Shown here: piece by piece, positions 32,977 through 46,500 of the stretch | How the letters are laid out: the number at the start of each line of letters is the position of its first letter | Position numbering within the stretch: the first letter of the stretch is position 1 | The notes under the pieces: generated by a model | What the model was told of the DNA's origin: nothing | Seen by the model: only the letters and a program-made list of their open reading frames with translations | Databases searched by the model: none | Position numbers and translations under genes: made by a program | Assembly (NCBI RefSeq): GCF_039555335.1 | Contig: NC_092628.1 | Location: 64,365,235 to 64,429,234 of the forward strand | Length of the DNA: 64,000 nucleotides | Origin: Amphiura filiformis | Taxonomy: Eukaryota; Echinodermata; Ophiuroidea; Amphilepidida; Amphiuridae | Direction of reading: 5' to 3'

Positions 32977-35464
32977 TTTACAGGTATAACCAGTCTATTA
33001 TTCATCAGATCCACAAAAGTGTAGAACTTACTAGTATAAATTAAAATTTTATGATGCTCAATATTTTGATGCAAATGACAATTGTGTTCAAGTATCATAT
33101 TTGTTCCATTTAAGCGCCTGGGAAGTTTTTTGTACATTATTTTTCTTAAATAAGATTAAAATATCACATTCTGGTAAGTTGAAAAAAGGTGGATGGGCGC
33201 CTATTGAGGCATGGGTGCTTAATGGAATGAATATGGTAGATCATGCAGGAAAGTTGAAAGTTGAAAAACATGCAGAAAAAACAACTTTTGGCAGCTTTTA
33301 CCATAATAGTTGAGTATTGCTGGAAATTTATATTCAAGCTACCAATCTCTGAAAAAAGTACTTGGAACTCTTTGCACACTCTGTGCAGAATTTGATATGA
33401 TTATGGTAATTATTGTGTTTGGGAACAAACATGACTTCTACATGTAACTCTTCCCCTCTCCCCATCAATCAATGTTGGAACATATTAGGAAACTGCTGAA
33501 GACATTGGCATTTCTCATCATTACAGGGGGGTGACAGTTTTCCAGACTTTCCAAGATTGTAGTTGTTACTAATGTATTAGAATTGAATACTGATTCAAAT
33601 TTATGTCACTCTTGATGAAAAATGAGTTCCATATTTGTCTGGAATTGGATGTAGTCATGGCAATCACCAGTATTGGCTTGGATAGGATAGGTTATTTGTA
33701 TACAATCCCAAGTGAAGCAAGTCATCAGTTCAGGGGCTATTTTAACGTGCCTCCTAATGCACGTTCGTGCAATGAGAATAAAAAAATCTGTGCTTAAAAT
33801 AGTTCTATACTAGTTTCAGCCCGAAAAATGACTAAGAAATTAAAGAAGTTCCTCCACAAAGCAAGTCTGATCTAGTCGGGAAATCCTATATTGTATAGTT
33901 TGTGGCGATCAGTCAAACATTCAATTGGCAGGGAAAATCAAGAACAACGCCTCTGGTAACACCCTCTCCTCCCTATTTTTTGGTCACCGTGGTGCAAAGC
34001 CACTGGACGAGAAAATCCAAGCAACAGGCGTGGGGGGCAGCTTCATATACCGGACAGAAATTGTCCAGAATTGCCCTGTGCATCTTCTTTTTTAGACCAT
34101 ATAAACACCTTAATTTGGGGCAAAATAGTATAATGTTGCAAATTACAACAACATATCACCTTTGTTTGTGCTAAAATAGTGTAAAATGGAAAGGTTTTGC
34201 GCGCTTCGGCGCAATAAAACAGACCAAAAATCATGACCATCAGGAACATTTTCATCGCCGCTCACCCTGATATGCCACCGGGGACACCAATAAAAAAAAA
34301 AGCAAGTGCGCAGCCTATCGGCATACAGACCTGGTAGCAGGGGCAGCGGGACTTTTTATAATCAAAATCTACAATACTTATGGCCAAATTAATGTGAAAA
34401 AAGGCTAAAAGCGCGGCTTTTCTCCATATGCTCAAGGAAACCTTTAAAGACCATATAATAACCCTTAAACTTTTATGAGTCATTTCTGGCGACACCCATT
34501 TTAACTCTTTGTCCACGTAGGTACCATAATTTGAATGAGAGCACACAATGCTAAATAAGGACACAAGATCTTAAACTGGCTTTAACTTAAATCAAGGTGG
34601 TTTTTTTTTGCGTTCTTTCAATTCCTGTCTTCGGTTCAACTAACTATTTAAATAGTATGATAGTATAGTGTGCTGACATTCAAAGTTTAGATGTCTCGTG
34701 GACAAGCATTAAAATTGTGTATCGCTGTAAAATGTGTCATAAAACAGAACGGCAAGTGCTAATTACTACGTTTTTTCACACAAGGCCACTAATGAATATA
34801 TCACGTGTTTTAAATCCTAAAAGTTCAATCTGGTTATAAAATAAAGATGGATTCTTTGCACTTTTGGACTCACCCTGTATATTGCTTGTAGAAAATAAAC
34901 ACCCTGTTTATGGACTGAACATCTAGTGTTTTAAGTTGAGCACTATAGAAGAGTGTGTTGAATCTTTTGTAATGAATTTGTATGCAACTTTTTATGCAAT
35001 TTGCAAACAACTTATGCACCTTTGTATCACTTAAGTTGCAGAAATTTTATCACATTCACATTGTGAGACTTTACGCTACTGTGCGACAGGTTAAAAGATG
35101 GTAGGGACACGTGTGCATTTCATTCAACATTTAATAAAGAGGTTCTATGTACTTTTATGGAGTTTTCAATAATGACAATTCAATTAAATGGAATGATATT
35201 TTAAATGAAACCTATTACCTTTCTAAGTAAATAAAAAGGATTTTTATATTATTATTATATTTTACAGATATTAATTTGTGCAATTGTAGGCACCTGTGCG
35301 CATTTTATTCATTTTGGCAGAGATTGTATTCGTTTTTGCATATCAATACCATCAATACCATAAACTTAATAACATTTATGATCTTAGTGTGTACTTTCAT
35401 GGAGCTGTAGGTAATTAAAAATGAAATGAATTAGTGAAATACATTAGTGAACCAGACATGAATC
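32977..35464. other. Gene-free stretch, downstream of HIRIP3 (copy 1)
   Basis: Should begin with the 3' UTR. An open frame at 33902-34174 has a partner at 44508, but the partner carries indels and no domain is recognisable, so it is not called as a gene. Confidence 0.45.
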
Positions 35465-35690
35465 AATTTTCAACTTTAAGTGCATATCATTAGATTGATA
35501 AATTTTACTTGGGATTGTTAATGTCAAAATGTCATTTTTAATATAACTTATAAAATTTGTATTATATCGCAAATTTCAAAAATTCAAAATCATTTGATAT
35601 CAGTTAAGGCTATTCCTCGTAATCAGAATGCAATTTGGTATGTCTGAGTGGTGTGCTCTTAGCTCTCAGCCCTTAACATCAAAAATGAGT
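35465..35690. repeat. Diverged fragment of the 38739 foldback family
   Basis: Shares the texts atcagattgataaatttta-like, atttgatatcag and cagaatgcaatttggtatgt with one half of 38739-39299, in a more diverged form. Partner copy near 46083-46290. Confidence 0.55.
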
Positions 35691-36340
35691 CAATAAAATG
35701 TGTGATTGTAACGCGTGATTTGTAAAAGTTTACAGAATTCAAGGGGAGACAGCCCCCTCTGCCAGCAACCCCTTCCCCTCAAGCTTGTCTCCGCTAGCTG
35801 ATCTTTTAGATTTTACGTTTGCTAACGTGCAGTGACTTTTTTCTTCTAGAATAGCCCCTGCATCAGTTGAAAGCTATTCCAGATATAAAGATTGTTTTCT
35901 CATCAAGTAAAAATTATTTTAATAACTTGTAAAAACAAACAAAAACGCAGTGATTTATAGTGTGCTACACACAGGCACAATGCCTAGATGTCGATCCACA
36001 AGCCTTTACAGGTTGTCACTGACCACTATGGCTAATACATCATTCCATAACCCATTTAACAACAATTGCTTAGAAGTGCACACCCTTGACATTCTACAGT
36101 TGACCTTCACAGCCAGGATCAGCTCCCAGAGTTTGCATACAGGTTACATCAAGGCAATTAGCAGTAAGTTCTTTGTCCAGGTGAATTTCAAGCTAACTCA
36201 TTTTTCCACAAGAGTGACCAAATTTGTTGAAATATTTGAAACCTAACATTCACCATAGCTTGTGATGTAGTATGAGCTGAAAACAAGAAGAGATGTCAAT
36301 GCTGTTTCTTGATAGATATTCTTGAGAAAACATTGGGTTC

Positions 36341-36554
36341 TACCGGAAAGGTTTGTCTAATGGCGCTTAGGGCTCTCTTGGCATAAGTGGAATTTTTTGG
36401 CACAAAAGTGCCCTCCGTAAATTTCCACCAGCTAATAAGTGCACGGAACCTTAATTCTTTTTGGGATTGCAGAGGAGGGAGCTCTCTATTTGCACATGAA
36501 ATTTACTTCAAGGCAAATGAACGCAAGTGCACCATTAAGCGAATCTTTACGGTA
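36341..36554. mobile_element. MITE, 'taccgtaaagattcgcc' family, copy 2
   Basis: Ends taccggaaaggtttgtctaa and ttaagcgaatctttacggta. Same family as 20667-20885, here opened up and more diverged. Confidence 0.7.
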
Positions 36555-37815
36555 TTCACCTTAGATAGATTAGAAAATAATTATGTGAAAAAAGATACAA
36601 TTTTGCCAAAAATGTTGGCATCAGAGCTGAGATGAGTTCTTTTTATGAGCTTGTTACAAGCTCCCCTAGAAAGTGTTTCTCACATACTTGCCAGAATGCA
36701 AATGAAGTTTAGCTGTTATTAACTGAATCCAAGCTACGAAAGTCTTTAAAAGTACAATGTGTTCTGCGAGCTTGGTGGTTAATGATGAATTTGTTGTAGT
36801 TCAAATGATAAACGTCAGTTAAGTGCACATGTTATTGTCTGGAAGTAACAAAAACATTGTTGGATTTTCCTCAGGGGATTTTCCCTGAATGGGGACACAA
36901 TTACAAAATATTGTGTTTAATATGCTAAAATGTTAAAGAATATGTTGCATTGTTCAGAATAGTTTGTTGTATGCTTTAACTGTGGTCACTATTATTATTT
37001 TATTTCTTATGTTTCTTGTACATTGTAGGCATAACTTTTGGTCATTATTTACAAAACAAAAAATTTGAAACCATTTCATAATATGTGATGCGATCAAGCA
37101 AAATCAGTCGGGACTAGGGGGATTATTGATTTTGAGATATAGCAAAACAAAGGACATATTTCCTTTTGTTTCCTCTTGTTTTGGAAACTCTTTAATTGCT
37201 CATATCTTTGGAATTGGATGTTCAATTTCAATGGGATTTTCTGCAAAATATTTTACTATAATATAAGAAACTGAAAATTCGATATTTCTGAGTTCCAACT
37301 GATTTTGCTTGATTGCATCACATATCTGTTTTTTACCCATATGACTCTTATATTATAAGGGTAACCACCAATTGTTTACTCTAGCTGAATTGTATCAGCC
37401 TAGAATTATGAGCCAGATTATCATGCATTTAGTATTGTATAAATATGATCCCTTATTTTAATCACTATGACGTAATACATGTTTGTGTAATGTTTTAAAT
37501 CAATCGAACAATGTCAAATGTTGACCCTCCATATAAACCGTTCCCCCTGTACTGTATAAACATTGCCCTCATAAAAAATTATCCATGGTGGATTTTGAAT
37601 AATTATCTAATTGTTCTGTTAGATGCTTCTGAGAACATATCTTTTCCACCATTTTTTCCAAATAGAGCATTTTTTTTTTTATAACTAGCCTAATCATCTA
37701 ATTCAGAACTTATGTTATCCATTGCTTGGAAGTGTCTGTGCCTCTGTCAAAACGTTGGTCTCATGAATAGCACATCCAGTATTACAACCAATTTTTGTGT
37801 CAAAGCTGCACTATG
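36555..37815. other. Gene-free stretch
   Basis: AT-rich sequence with an inverted pair near 37082-37325 (gtgatgcgatcaagcaaaatcag and ctgattttgcttgattgcatcac), probably another foldback element. No gene. Confidence 0.5.
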
Positions 37816-38694
37816 CAGTGGTGTAGATTTCTTTTTGACATGGGGGGAGTAGGGTTGGAAAAAATCTGTGAAGTATTGTAAATCCATCACCTTTTGGTGA
37901 CAGAATAAGGTTATGATAAAAATGGTACAAATTTTGCCATATTGAAGCTAAAACGATTAAATATGGTGCAAAAGTGGAACATATTCTTTCAAAGAGTGCA
38001 AAATTTTGCATGTGTCAAAATTGGTGAGGGGGATGATTGTATGGACCATCTCCCTTACCAAAATATTGGGGATATTCATCCCCGGGGATATTCATCCCCC
38101 AAGATCTACTCCTATGGCACTATGGGAAAACACTTTCATATATCGGTGGTGTTCAAGGTCATATATAGGTATTTTTCTTCATTATTATATTCTCTTTCAA
38201 TTTTTTGTCTGCTCTGCAACCCCCTCTTTCGTTGAATTTCAGGATTCCCATAGCTTCTATATTTCCTTGGCTCACACATGATGACTTATACATGTATTAT
38301 TTTACTGTATTATGGTGAGTGAAAACTAAAACAGAACTGAAAAAGTAGATTGTTGATCGTAATTATTTTTGGTTTTCAAAATTATTCTTGGGCTAATGGC
38401 TCCTCCACAGCCTTTAAGTCTGGATCTTTGCTTACTACCATATATGATAACCCCCCCCAATATTTTGATATAAAGGGGGGATGGTCCATACAATCATCCC
38501 TCCATGACTTCATATTTGGCCTAAACATTTCAAATTTTTGCACTCTTCGCATTACATTTTTGCACAATATTTCATCATTTTAGCTTCAATATGGCCATAT
38601 GGCCACATTTTCTGTGCGCTTTACGTGCATTTGTACCATAAACTTTTTTCCAACCCCATTCCTCTCTAATGTCAAAAATATATCTATGCCACTG
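37816..38694. mobile_element. Long-TIR element (~880 bp), copy 1
   Basis: Begins cagtggtgtagatttcttttt and ends aaaatatatctatgccactg (inverted). The arms continue inward (gccatattgaagctaaaac against gttttagcttcaatatggc; gatgattgtatggaccatc against gatggtccatacaatcatc). The centre carries the sequence shared with 31560-31940. Partner at 48419-49299. Confidence 0.8.
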
Positions 38695-38738
38695 AGTAAA
38701 AAGTAGTACACACTTTTTAGTACAATACATCCAAAGGA

Positions 38739-39299
38739 CTTAAGGGATCTAAAATGAGCGTTTACTGCGTTTCGACAGTATTTTTTGTGGGACATGAGAG
38801 CACCTCAGACCTATCGAATTGCATTCTGAATCTGAAGCATGTCTTTCTGATATCAAATAATTTTCATTTTTGAAAATCACAATATAATACAAATTTTATG
38901 ACAAATTATAAAATTTGATATTTTGACCTTTCATATTGAAGATATGGATTTTTTCCCCAAAAGACCTAATTTTTTTGGTGTTTTGGGAAAAAAATCCATA
39001 TCTTCAATAATGAAAAAAGGTCAAAATTTTCAATTGATCGTCGGCTTTTCATCCCATCTACATACACTTTAAGTATAAATCATCAGATTTATAAAGTTTA
39101 CTTCAAGTACTGTTAAATATCAAAATATCAATTTTAATGATTTGCCATAAAATGTGTATTAAATTATGTAATTTCAAAAATCAAAATTATTTGATATCAG
39201 AATGACTTTCTTCGTATTCAGAATGCAATTCGATATGTCTGATGTGCTCTAATGTCCCAAAATAAATACTGTCCAAACGTTCATACCCCAGCCCTTAAG
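38739..39299. mobile_element. Long foldback MITE (CTTAAGGG ends), copy 1
   Basis: The ends cttaaggg and cccttaag are inverted. The inner arms pair (agatatggattttttccc against gggaaaaaaatccatatct; gaattgcattctgaat against attcagaatgcaattc). About 560 bp without an ORF. The copy at 49344-49870 has a ~37-bp deletion in the left arm. Confidence 0.8.
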
Positions 39300-39761
39300 G
39301 CAATTAATGAAGTGACACAGGAGCTGGATCAGATAATAACACCAACTGGTTAGGCAGACATTTATAATAGTCCTGCACCATTTATATCAAAGTGTTCAGT
39401 CACTAATAGTTGCATGTTTTAAGCATTTTATTCAGCTTTAATCAAGAAAAATCATTACAAATGTATAATAAATCAAATTTATTTAAAGTTTAATAAATAG
39501 TTAAAGACCGTATTTTGACTTTGTGTATTTGTTTTCTTACTTGTTACATGTCCAATTCCCCCAAGGTCACCTCAGAGCCATTCTGCCTGTGTGGGCAATA
39601 TCAGAATCAGTTCCTCTTTCTTTATGAATACCCTTAGATAATCTATGGAATACCAAAATATACAAAAAACTTATACAAAATGCAGTGTAACTTAACTTGA
39701 ATAACCCCTTTGTTCAGTTCACCTATAATCATTGTGACTGGAAATAGAAGCTGTAAGGGAT

Positions 39762-40020
39762 TTGCTCATGCAATAATTATGAGAGGGGTATTGCCCCCGG
39801 CCTGTCAAATATCGTTTGTCTTCCCTCTCGGCTTTTCAAAAACTCTTTGCCCCCCCACCCTTTGCATATTGCAAATATTTTTGGTAACCCAATTTGAAAA
39901 CCTAAAAGATGTGCCCAAGAATGTGTGCCAAAATTGCTTGCATCCCCTTTTGACCTGCCTCCCCTTTTTGGCTCGCTATCCTAGATCTCATAATCATTGT
40001 ACATCCCCTTCAGGGCTGCC
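39762..40020. repeat. Fragment of the G-rich MITE family, opposite orientation
   Basis: tgcaataattatgagaggg and C-runs followed by ggcctgtcaaat, or by gcttgcatccccttttgacc, match the complement of the 16775-17257 family. Partner at 50342-50560. Confidence 0.55.
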
Positions 40021-40247
40021 TCATTTTGTTTGTGTGATTCAAGGGAAATAAGTGCTGCATGTTTATGAATGTCTACAGACCAATAATTTGGCACTGTTAA
40101 TTAAAAAACTTCAAACAAGCAGATAATGGAACTGGTGTTAAGCTTACAAGTGCAACTTGCTTGCTTACTTGCTTACGTGCTTACTTCGTTTTTTTTCCGA
40201 ACCACAACAGCTTGCCACATCCTCTTGTCCTGCAACGCCGTTCATAG

Positions 40248-40447
40248 NNNNNNNNNNNNNNNNNNNNNNNNNNNNNNNNNNNNNNNNNNNNNNNNNNNNN
40301 NNNNNNNNNNNNNNNNNNNNNNNNNNNNNNNNNNNNNNNNNNNNNNNNNNNNNNNNNNNNNNNNNNNNNNNNNNNNNNNNNNNNNNNNNNNNNNNNNNNN
40401 NNNNNNNNNNNNNNNNNNNNNNNNNNNNNNNNNNNNNNNNNNNNNNN
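40248..40447. other. 200-base assembly gap
   Basis: Exactly 200 N, a fixed-size scaffolding gap. It sits precisely between the two copies of the ~10.4-kb segment. Frames drawn through it have no meaning. Confidence 0.99.
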
Positions 40448-40777
40448 CTTTGTATGGAACCCAATTTGCAAACCTTGAATGGCACTCTAGATATATATGC
40501 ATGTAACATGAGCGAGCAGGAAATTTTGCATATATTTGTACGTAACTTGTTCAGCAGTTTTACAGTGTCCCAGCGGGGCCACTATTCAATGACCAGTGTG
40601 TGTCATCCGTGAACAGAAAATTCATGTAAAAAAAGATCATTTTAGAGATCAAAGCATTGTACATACTAACATGAATAGGGTATCTAAAACAAGAAAATTT
40701 GAGCTAAAACAAGCAAATTTGAGAAAAGGGTAAATTCTAACTCAATGTATGTTGTCTTTATTCTGGTTGATATTTAG

Positions 40778-40884
40778 GCCAGCCATCTATTGACAGGTGT
40801 AAGAAGATAAGGATAAAAAGGAACAAGCTGCAGAATTAGCAGAATTGGATACACACAACATCATCAGCTGCAATTCATCATCTG
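40778..40884 (+). pseudogene. HIRIP3: HIRIP3 CHZ exon, copy 2, same one-base deletion
   Basis: Identical to 30179-30285 except for a single G to A change just after the missing base (AAAAGGG becomes AAAAAGG). It shares the one-base loss, so the frame breaks at the same place. Confidence 0.85.
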
Positions 40885-42604
40885 GTATGTCATATAGTTT
40901 CTAGTTCTTTAAGTCACCTGTAAAAGTGTAATTAAGCAAAATAAACTTATTATATTCATCCAAATTGGGTGTTACATCAGTTCTTACGGTACTGCTATTT
41001 TTTACACTGAGGAAAGCAATGACTTATAAAAGAATGTTACCATTTTGGACTTAACAAAAATCCCTTTTTTTCCAACATATGTCTTATATTGCTTGATCCA
41101 TTGTATTAGATATGATATCAATCTCTTTACCAGCCATTTGTGATGACTATAAATCCTACCAGATTAGAGTCTTATTTAGTTATAAGAAGGTTGGATTCTG
41201 CAAACTGTGTTTGGGTGTCAGTACACATTCCATGCACCATCGACATACATAGTTTGGACACAGCTCTGGCCCAGCATCTCCAGGCCATTTCAGTTATGTT
41301 TGCAGGAATGTAATTGTGATTACATTAGGCTACAAACTTGGCTGTTTGAAGATTATCACATGTGTTGTATATATTGAGGGTTAGGTTTGTTACCCATTGT
41401 GACAAAAGTATAATTGCTAAATTGGTTGATGAGGTGAAAGTCTGCCCTCTATTGTTAAAATTGGTTGTGTAACAGGAAAAATCTAAATGGTTCACTATTT
41501 TGGAAATTGGATTTCCTTATAATTTCAATGCTATCATTTCATGCTCAACTGTAACATTGTTTTTGTCTTTCTAATTTTGAAAGTTCTTGTAATATGACAA
41601 GTCCATTTAATAAACTCAGAACCAAGTCTGATTTGAAACTTGCATTAAAATAAAGTCACAAAATGATTGTTTTAATATTGATGTGATTGGTCATATTGTT
41701 TGAGAACAATCCCTGATAAATAAATCAGAGAATTGCGTGCCAATACTCTGTCAACATGTTGTGAAAACATTTAGATAAATAAAAAATAAATTTACATCAG
41801 CTACAAGTCCAAAACTGATTGAAAATATGTTTAGCATCCTCAACTTTCACTATCTCAAAAGACATGGGTTTATGATTTTGCACAAGCTATGTGCAATGTT
41901 TGTGTATTTTAGTAAAATAAGTTCTATGCAGGATTTTATATTTTTTTTGTGTGCATGATTTTAGCTCACTTTCTAATTTTTTTCCCACTATGCAGCCATT
42001 TAAAAGGTCTGTAAAAAGGTCCAGTGCATACACGCTTTGATAGCTTTCATATAAAGCATGGGCTTGAGAGACAAACCTTTATTAACCTTTATTAACCCTA
42101 TAGATTACCGCTATAAACCTTTCCGCCTGTACTGTATCAACAGTGTCCTCATACAGTCTATAATATCGAATTGATTAATTGGGGAGGGCATCCCCTTACC
42201 AAAATATTGGGCAAGATCTAAGTCTATGGCACTATGGGAAAACACTTTCATATATCGGTGGTGTTCAAGGTCATATTCAGATATTTTTCTTCATGATATT
42301 CTCTTTTAATTTTTTGTATGCTCTGCAACCCCCTCTTTTGCTGAATTTCAGGATAGCTTCTATATTTCCTTTGCTCACACATATACATGTAATATTTTAC
42401 TGTATTATGGTGAGTGAAAACGAATAAACTAAAACTGAACTGAAAAAGTAGGTTGTTGATCGTAATTATTTCTGGTCTTCAAAATTATTCTTGGGCTAAT
42501 GGCTCCTTCACAGCATTGAAGTCTGGATCGTAAAAAAGCCATTGTACAAAATGCCAATAAAAGTATAAATATTTATTTCAGAAATTTTGCACCCCCATGT
42601 TGTT

Positions 42605-43154
42605 GAAACAGGTATATCGAGGGTTGAGAGCCAGAAAGCCTCGACTCCCAATCACCTGCCCCACAAAATGAGCATAAAGCAGTATTCAGACATTTTATTG
42701 TATGTAAATTATTGTATGCAACATATCTACGTCGTTTAATCTATTGCCATTCTAATTCCAGTAATGTTTAAGTTCTAACGAATGTTTGATGACGTAAAAT
42801 CGATAATATATTTCTACTAGATATTATATGTAACATATTATCAATTTTTCGTCATCAAACATTCGTTAGAACTTAAACATTACTGGAAATAGAATGGCAA
42901 TAGATTAAATAACGTAGATATGTTGCATACAATATTGTACGTAATACTCGGAGTCTGTGGAGCGCTTTTAAGTTGTCAGGGCAGTATAGAAGATACAGTC
43001 CATTAATCATGACAAAATTCAATAGAAAACAAAAGGCATTGTAGAGAAAATATTGATTTTTGAAAGCCAAAGCAAAAAGTCAACTTTATGCTCATTTTGT
43101 TAGAGCTGATCATAGTGAGTTACTGCTTTCTGGTTCTGAACCCTCGATATATTT
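42605..43154. mobile_element. Long foldback element, copy 2
   Basis: Partner of 32012-32555 with small indels only. Confidence 0.78.
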
Positions 43155-43170
43155 CAATAGCTTGGTTATT

Positions 43171-43350
43171 GGGCTATTCAGTTGAAATCCATACACCCCT
43201 ATGGAAGACATGACCTTAATCTTCCATACAGGAGTGTGAAATTCAAATGGGGTTATCTGAATGGGTAACTCCATTTGAAATCTACACCTCTGTGGGAAAT
43301 TAAGATCATGTCTTCCATTGGGGTGTATAGATTTGAGCTGGAATAGCCCA
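43171..43350. mobile_element. MITE, 'attccagttgaaatccat' family, copy 3
   Basis: Partner of 32573-32752 inside the second copy of the duplicated segment. The right end here, gctggaatagccc, is more complete than in copy 2. Confidence 0.75.
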
Positions 43351-43444
43351 TTGGTTTGAATTACTAACGGTCTTCTCCATAACAAATGTGTATTAGTCAT
43401 GCATAGAAATATAACGATGATATGTATTGTGTACCTTTTTGCAG

Positions 43445-43572
43445 GTCGTTCAAAGAGGGCCAATGTACACAGTATGTACCTGAAGCGCACTCCAAAAAAA
43501 GCAAGCCCATTGAAACCACAGATAGACCATTTTGCCAATCTTAGAGGTATCATAAGTAGCGACTCAGAGTGA
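43445..43572 (+). CDS. HIRIP3: HIRIP3 last exon, copy 2, intact frame
   Basis: Acceptor tacctttttgcag at 43444. Entered in phase 1 it reads RSKRANVHSMYLKRTPKKAS, then PLKPQIDHFANLRGIISSDSE and TGA at 43570-43572. The A run is seven long, in frame. The GIISSDSE end is the conserved HIRIP3 terminus. This is the better version of the exon at 32847. Confidence 0.88.
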
Positions 43573-46500
43573 TTTACAGGTATAACCAGTCTATTATTCA
43601 TCAGATCCACAAAAGTGTAGAACTTACTAGTATAAATTAAAATTTTATGATGCTCAATATTTTGATGCAAATGACAATTGTGTTCAACTTTCCTGCATGA
43701 TCTACCATATTTGTTCCATTTAAGCGTCTGGGAAGTTTTTTTTTTACATTATTTTTCTTAAATAAGATTAAAATATCACATTCTGTAAGTTGAAAAATGG
43801 TGGATGTGCGCCTATTGAGGCATGGGTGCTTAATGGAATGAATATGGTAGATCATGCAGGAAAGTTGAAAGTTGAAAAACATGCAGAAAAAACAACTTTT
43901 GGCAGCTTTTACCATAATAGTTGAGTATTGCTGGAAATTTATATTCAAGCTACCAATCTCTGAAAAAAGTACTTGGAACTCTTTCCACACTCTGTGCAGA
44001 ATTTGATATGATTATGGTAATTATTGTGTTTGGGAACAAACATGACTTCTACATGTAACTCTTCCCTCTCCCCATCAATCAATGTTGGAACATATTAGGA
44101 AACTGCTGAAGACATTGGCATTTCTCATCATTACAGGGGGTGACAGTTTTCCAGACTTTCCAAGATTGTAGTTGTTACTAATGTATTAGAATTGAATACT
44201 GATTCAAATTTATGTCACTCTTGATGAAAAATGAGTTCCATATTTGTCTGGAATTGGATGTAGTCATGGCAATCACCAGTATTGGCTTGGATAGGATAGG
44301 TTATTTGTATACAATCCCAAGTGAAGCAAGTCATCAGTTCAGGGGCTATTTTAACGTGCCTCCTGGCACGTTCGTGCAGTGAGAATAAAAAATCCGTGCT
44401 TAAAATAGTTCTATACTAGTTTCAGCCCGAAAAATGACTAAGAAATTAAAGAAGTTCCTCCACAAAGCAAGTCTGATCTAGTCGGGAAATCCTATATTGT
44501 ATAGTTTGTGGCGATCAGTCAAACATTCAATTGGCAGGGGAAATCAAGAACAGCGCCTCTGGTAACACCCTCTCCTCCCTATTTTTTGGTCACCGTGGTG
44601 CAAAGCCACTGGACGAGAAAATCCGCAACAGGCGTGGGGGCAGCTTCATATACCGGACAGAAATTGTCCAGAATTGCCCTGTGCATCTTCTTTTTTAGAC
44701 CATATAAACACCTTAATTTGGGGCAAAATAGTATAATGTTGCAAATTACAACAACATATCACCTTTGTTTGTGCTAAAATAGTGTAAAATGGAAAGGTTT
44801 TGCGCGCTTCGTCCCAATAAAACAGACCAAAAATTATGACCATCAGGAACATTTTCATCGCCGCTCACCCTGATATGCCACCGGGGACACCAATAAAAAA
44901 AAAGCAAGTCGAGCCTATACGGCATACAGACCTGGTAACGGGGCAACGGGACTTTTTATAATCAAAATCTACAATACTTATGGCCAAATTAATGTGAAAA
45001 AGGCTAAAAGCGCGGCTTTTCTCCATATGCTCAAGGAAACCTTTAAAGACCATATAATAACCCTTAAACTTTTATGAGTCATTTTACGGCGACACCCATT
45101 TTAACTCTTTGTCCACGAGGTACCATAATTTGAATGAGAGCACACAATGCTAAATAAGGACACAAGATCTTAAACTGGCTTTAACTTAAATCAAGGTGGT
45201 TTTTTTTTTTGCGTTCTTTCAATTCCTGTTTTCGGTTCAACTAACTATTTAAATAGTATGATAGTATAGTGTGCTGACATTCAAAGTTTAGATGTCTCGT
45301 GGACAAGCATTAAAATTGTGTATCGCTGTAAAATGTGTCATAAAAACAGAACGGCAAGTGCTAATTACTACGTTTTTTCACACAAGGCCACTAATGAATA
45401 TATCACGTGTTTTAAATCCTAAAAGTTCAATCTGGTTATAAAATAAAGATGGATTCTTTGCACTATTGCACTTTTGGACTCACCCTGTATATTGCTTGTA
45501 GAAAATAAACACCCTGTTTATGGACTGAACATCTAGTGTTTTAAGTTGAGCACTATAGAAGAGTGTGTTGAATCTTTTGTAATGAATTTGTATGCAACTT
45601 TTTTATGCAATTTGCAAACAACTTATGCACCTTTGTATCACTTAAGTTGCAGAAATTTTATCACATTCACATTGTGAGACTTTACGCTACTGTGCGACAG
45701 GTTAAAAGATGGTAGGGACACGTGTGCATTTCATTCAACATTTAATAAAGAGGTTCTATGTACTTTTATGGAGTTTTCAATAATGACAATTCAATTAAAT
45801 GGAATGATATTTTAAATGAAACCTATTACCTTTCTAAGTAAATAAAAAGGATTTTTATATTATTATTATATTTTACAGATATTAATTTGTGCAATTGTAG
45901 GCACCTGTGCGCATTTTATTCATTTTGGCAGAGATTGTATTCGTTTTTGCATATCAATACCATCAATACCATAAACTTAATAACATTTATGATCTTAGTG
46001 TGTACTTTCATGGAGCTGTAGGTAATTAAAAATGAAATGAATTAGTGAAATACATTAGTGAACCAGACATGAATCAATTTTCAACTTTAAGTGCATATCA
46101 TTAGATTGATAAATTTTACTTGGGATTGTTAATGTCAAAATGTCATTTTTAATATAACTTATAAAATTTGTATTATATCGCAAATTTCAAAATTCAAAAT
46201 CATTTGATATCAGTTAAGGCTATTCCTCGTAATCAGAATGCAATTTGGTATGTCTGAGTGGTGTGCTCTTAGCTCTCAGCCCTTAACATCAAAAAAATGA
46301 GTCAATAAAATGTGTGATTGTAACGCGTGATTTGTAAAGTTTACAGAATTCAAGGGAGACAGCCCCTCTGCCAGCAACCCCTTCCCCTCAAGCTTGTCTC
46401 CGCTAGCTGATCTTTTAGATTTTACGTTTGCTAACGTGCAGTGACTTTTTTCTTCTAAAATAGCCCCTGCATCAGTTGAAAGCTATTCCAGATATAAAGA

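Larger units (their letters stand above)
29849..40247. repeat. Large duplicated segment, copy 1 (contig end before gap)
   Basis: Starts ctttgtatggaacccaattt and ends aacgccgttcatag directly at the N run. The same sequence in the same order occurs at 40448-50824, the other side of the gap. Every exon and element inside has a partner ~10.6 kb downstream. Differences are mostly one- to few-base indels in homopolymers plus scattered substitutions and a few larger indels. This is what overlapping, unmerged contig ends or two haplotypes look like. Confidence 0.93.

Noticed and set aside
33902..34174. 90-aa open frame, also open at 44508
   Set aside because: The frame survives partly by chance between highly similar copies. 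Small indels change the middle, and there is no domain, splice signal or start context to support it.
35950..36246. 98-aa open frame on the plus strand
   Set aside because: The partner sequence near 46560-46860 carries indels that break the frame, and no domain is recognisable.
40126..40612. Open frames across the N run
   Set aside because: They are open only because N has no stop codons; the gap is unsequenced.
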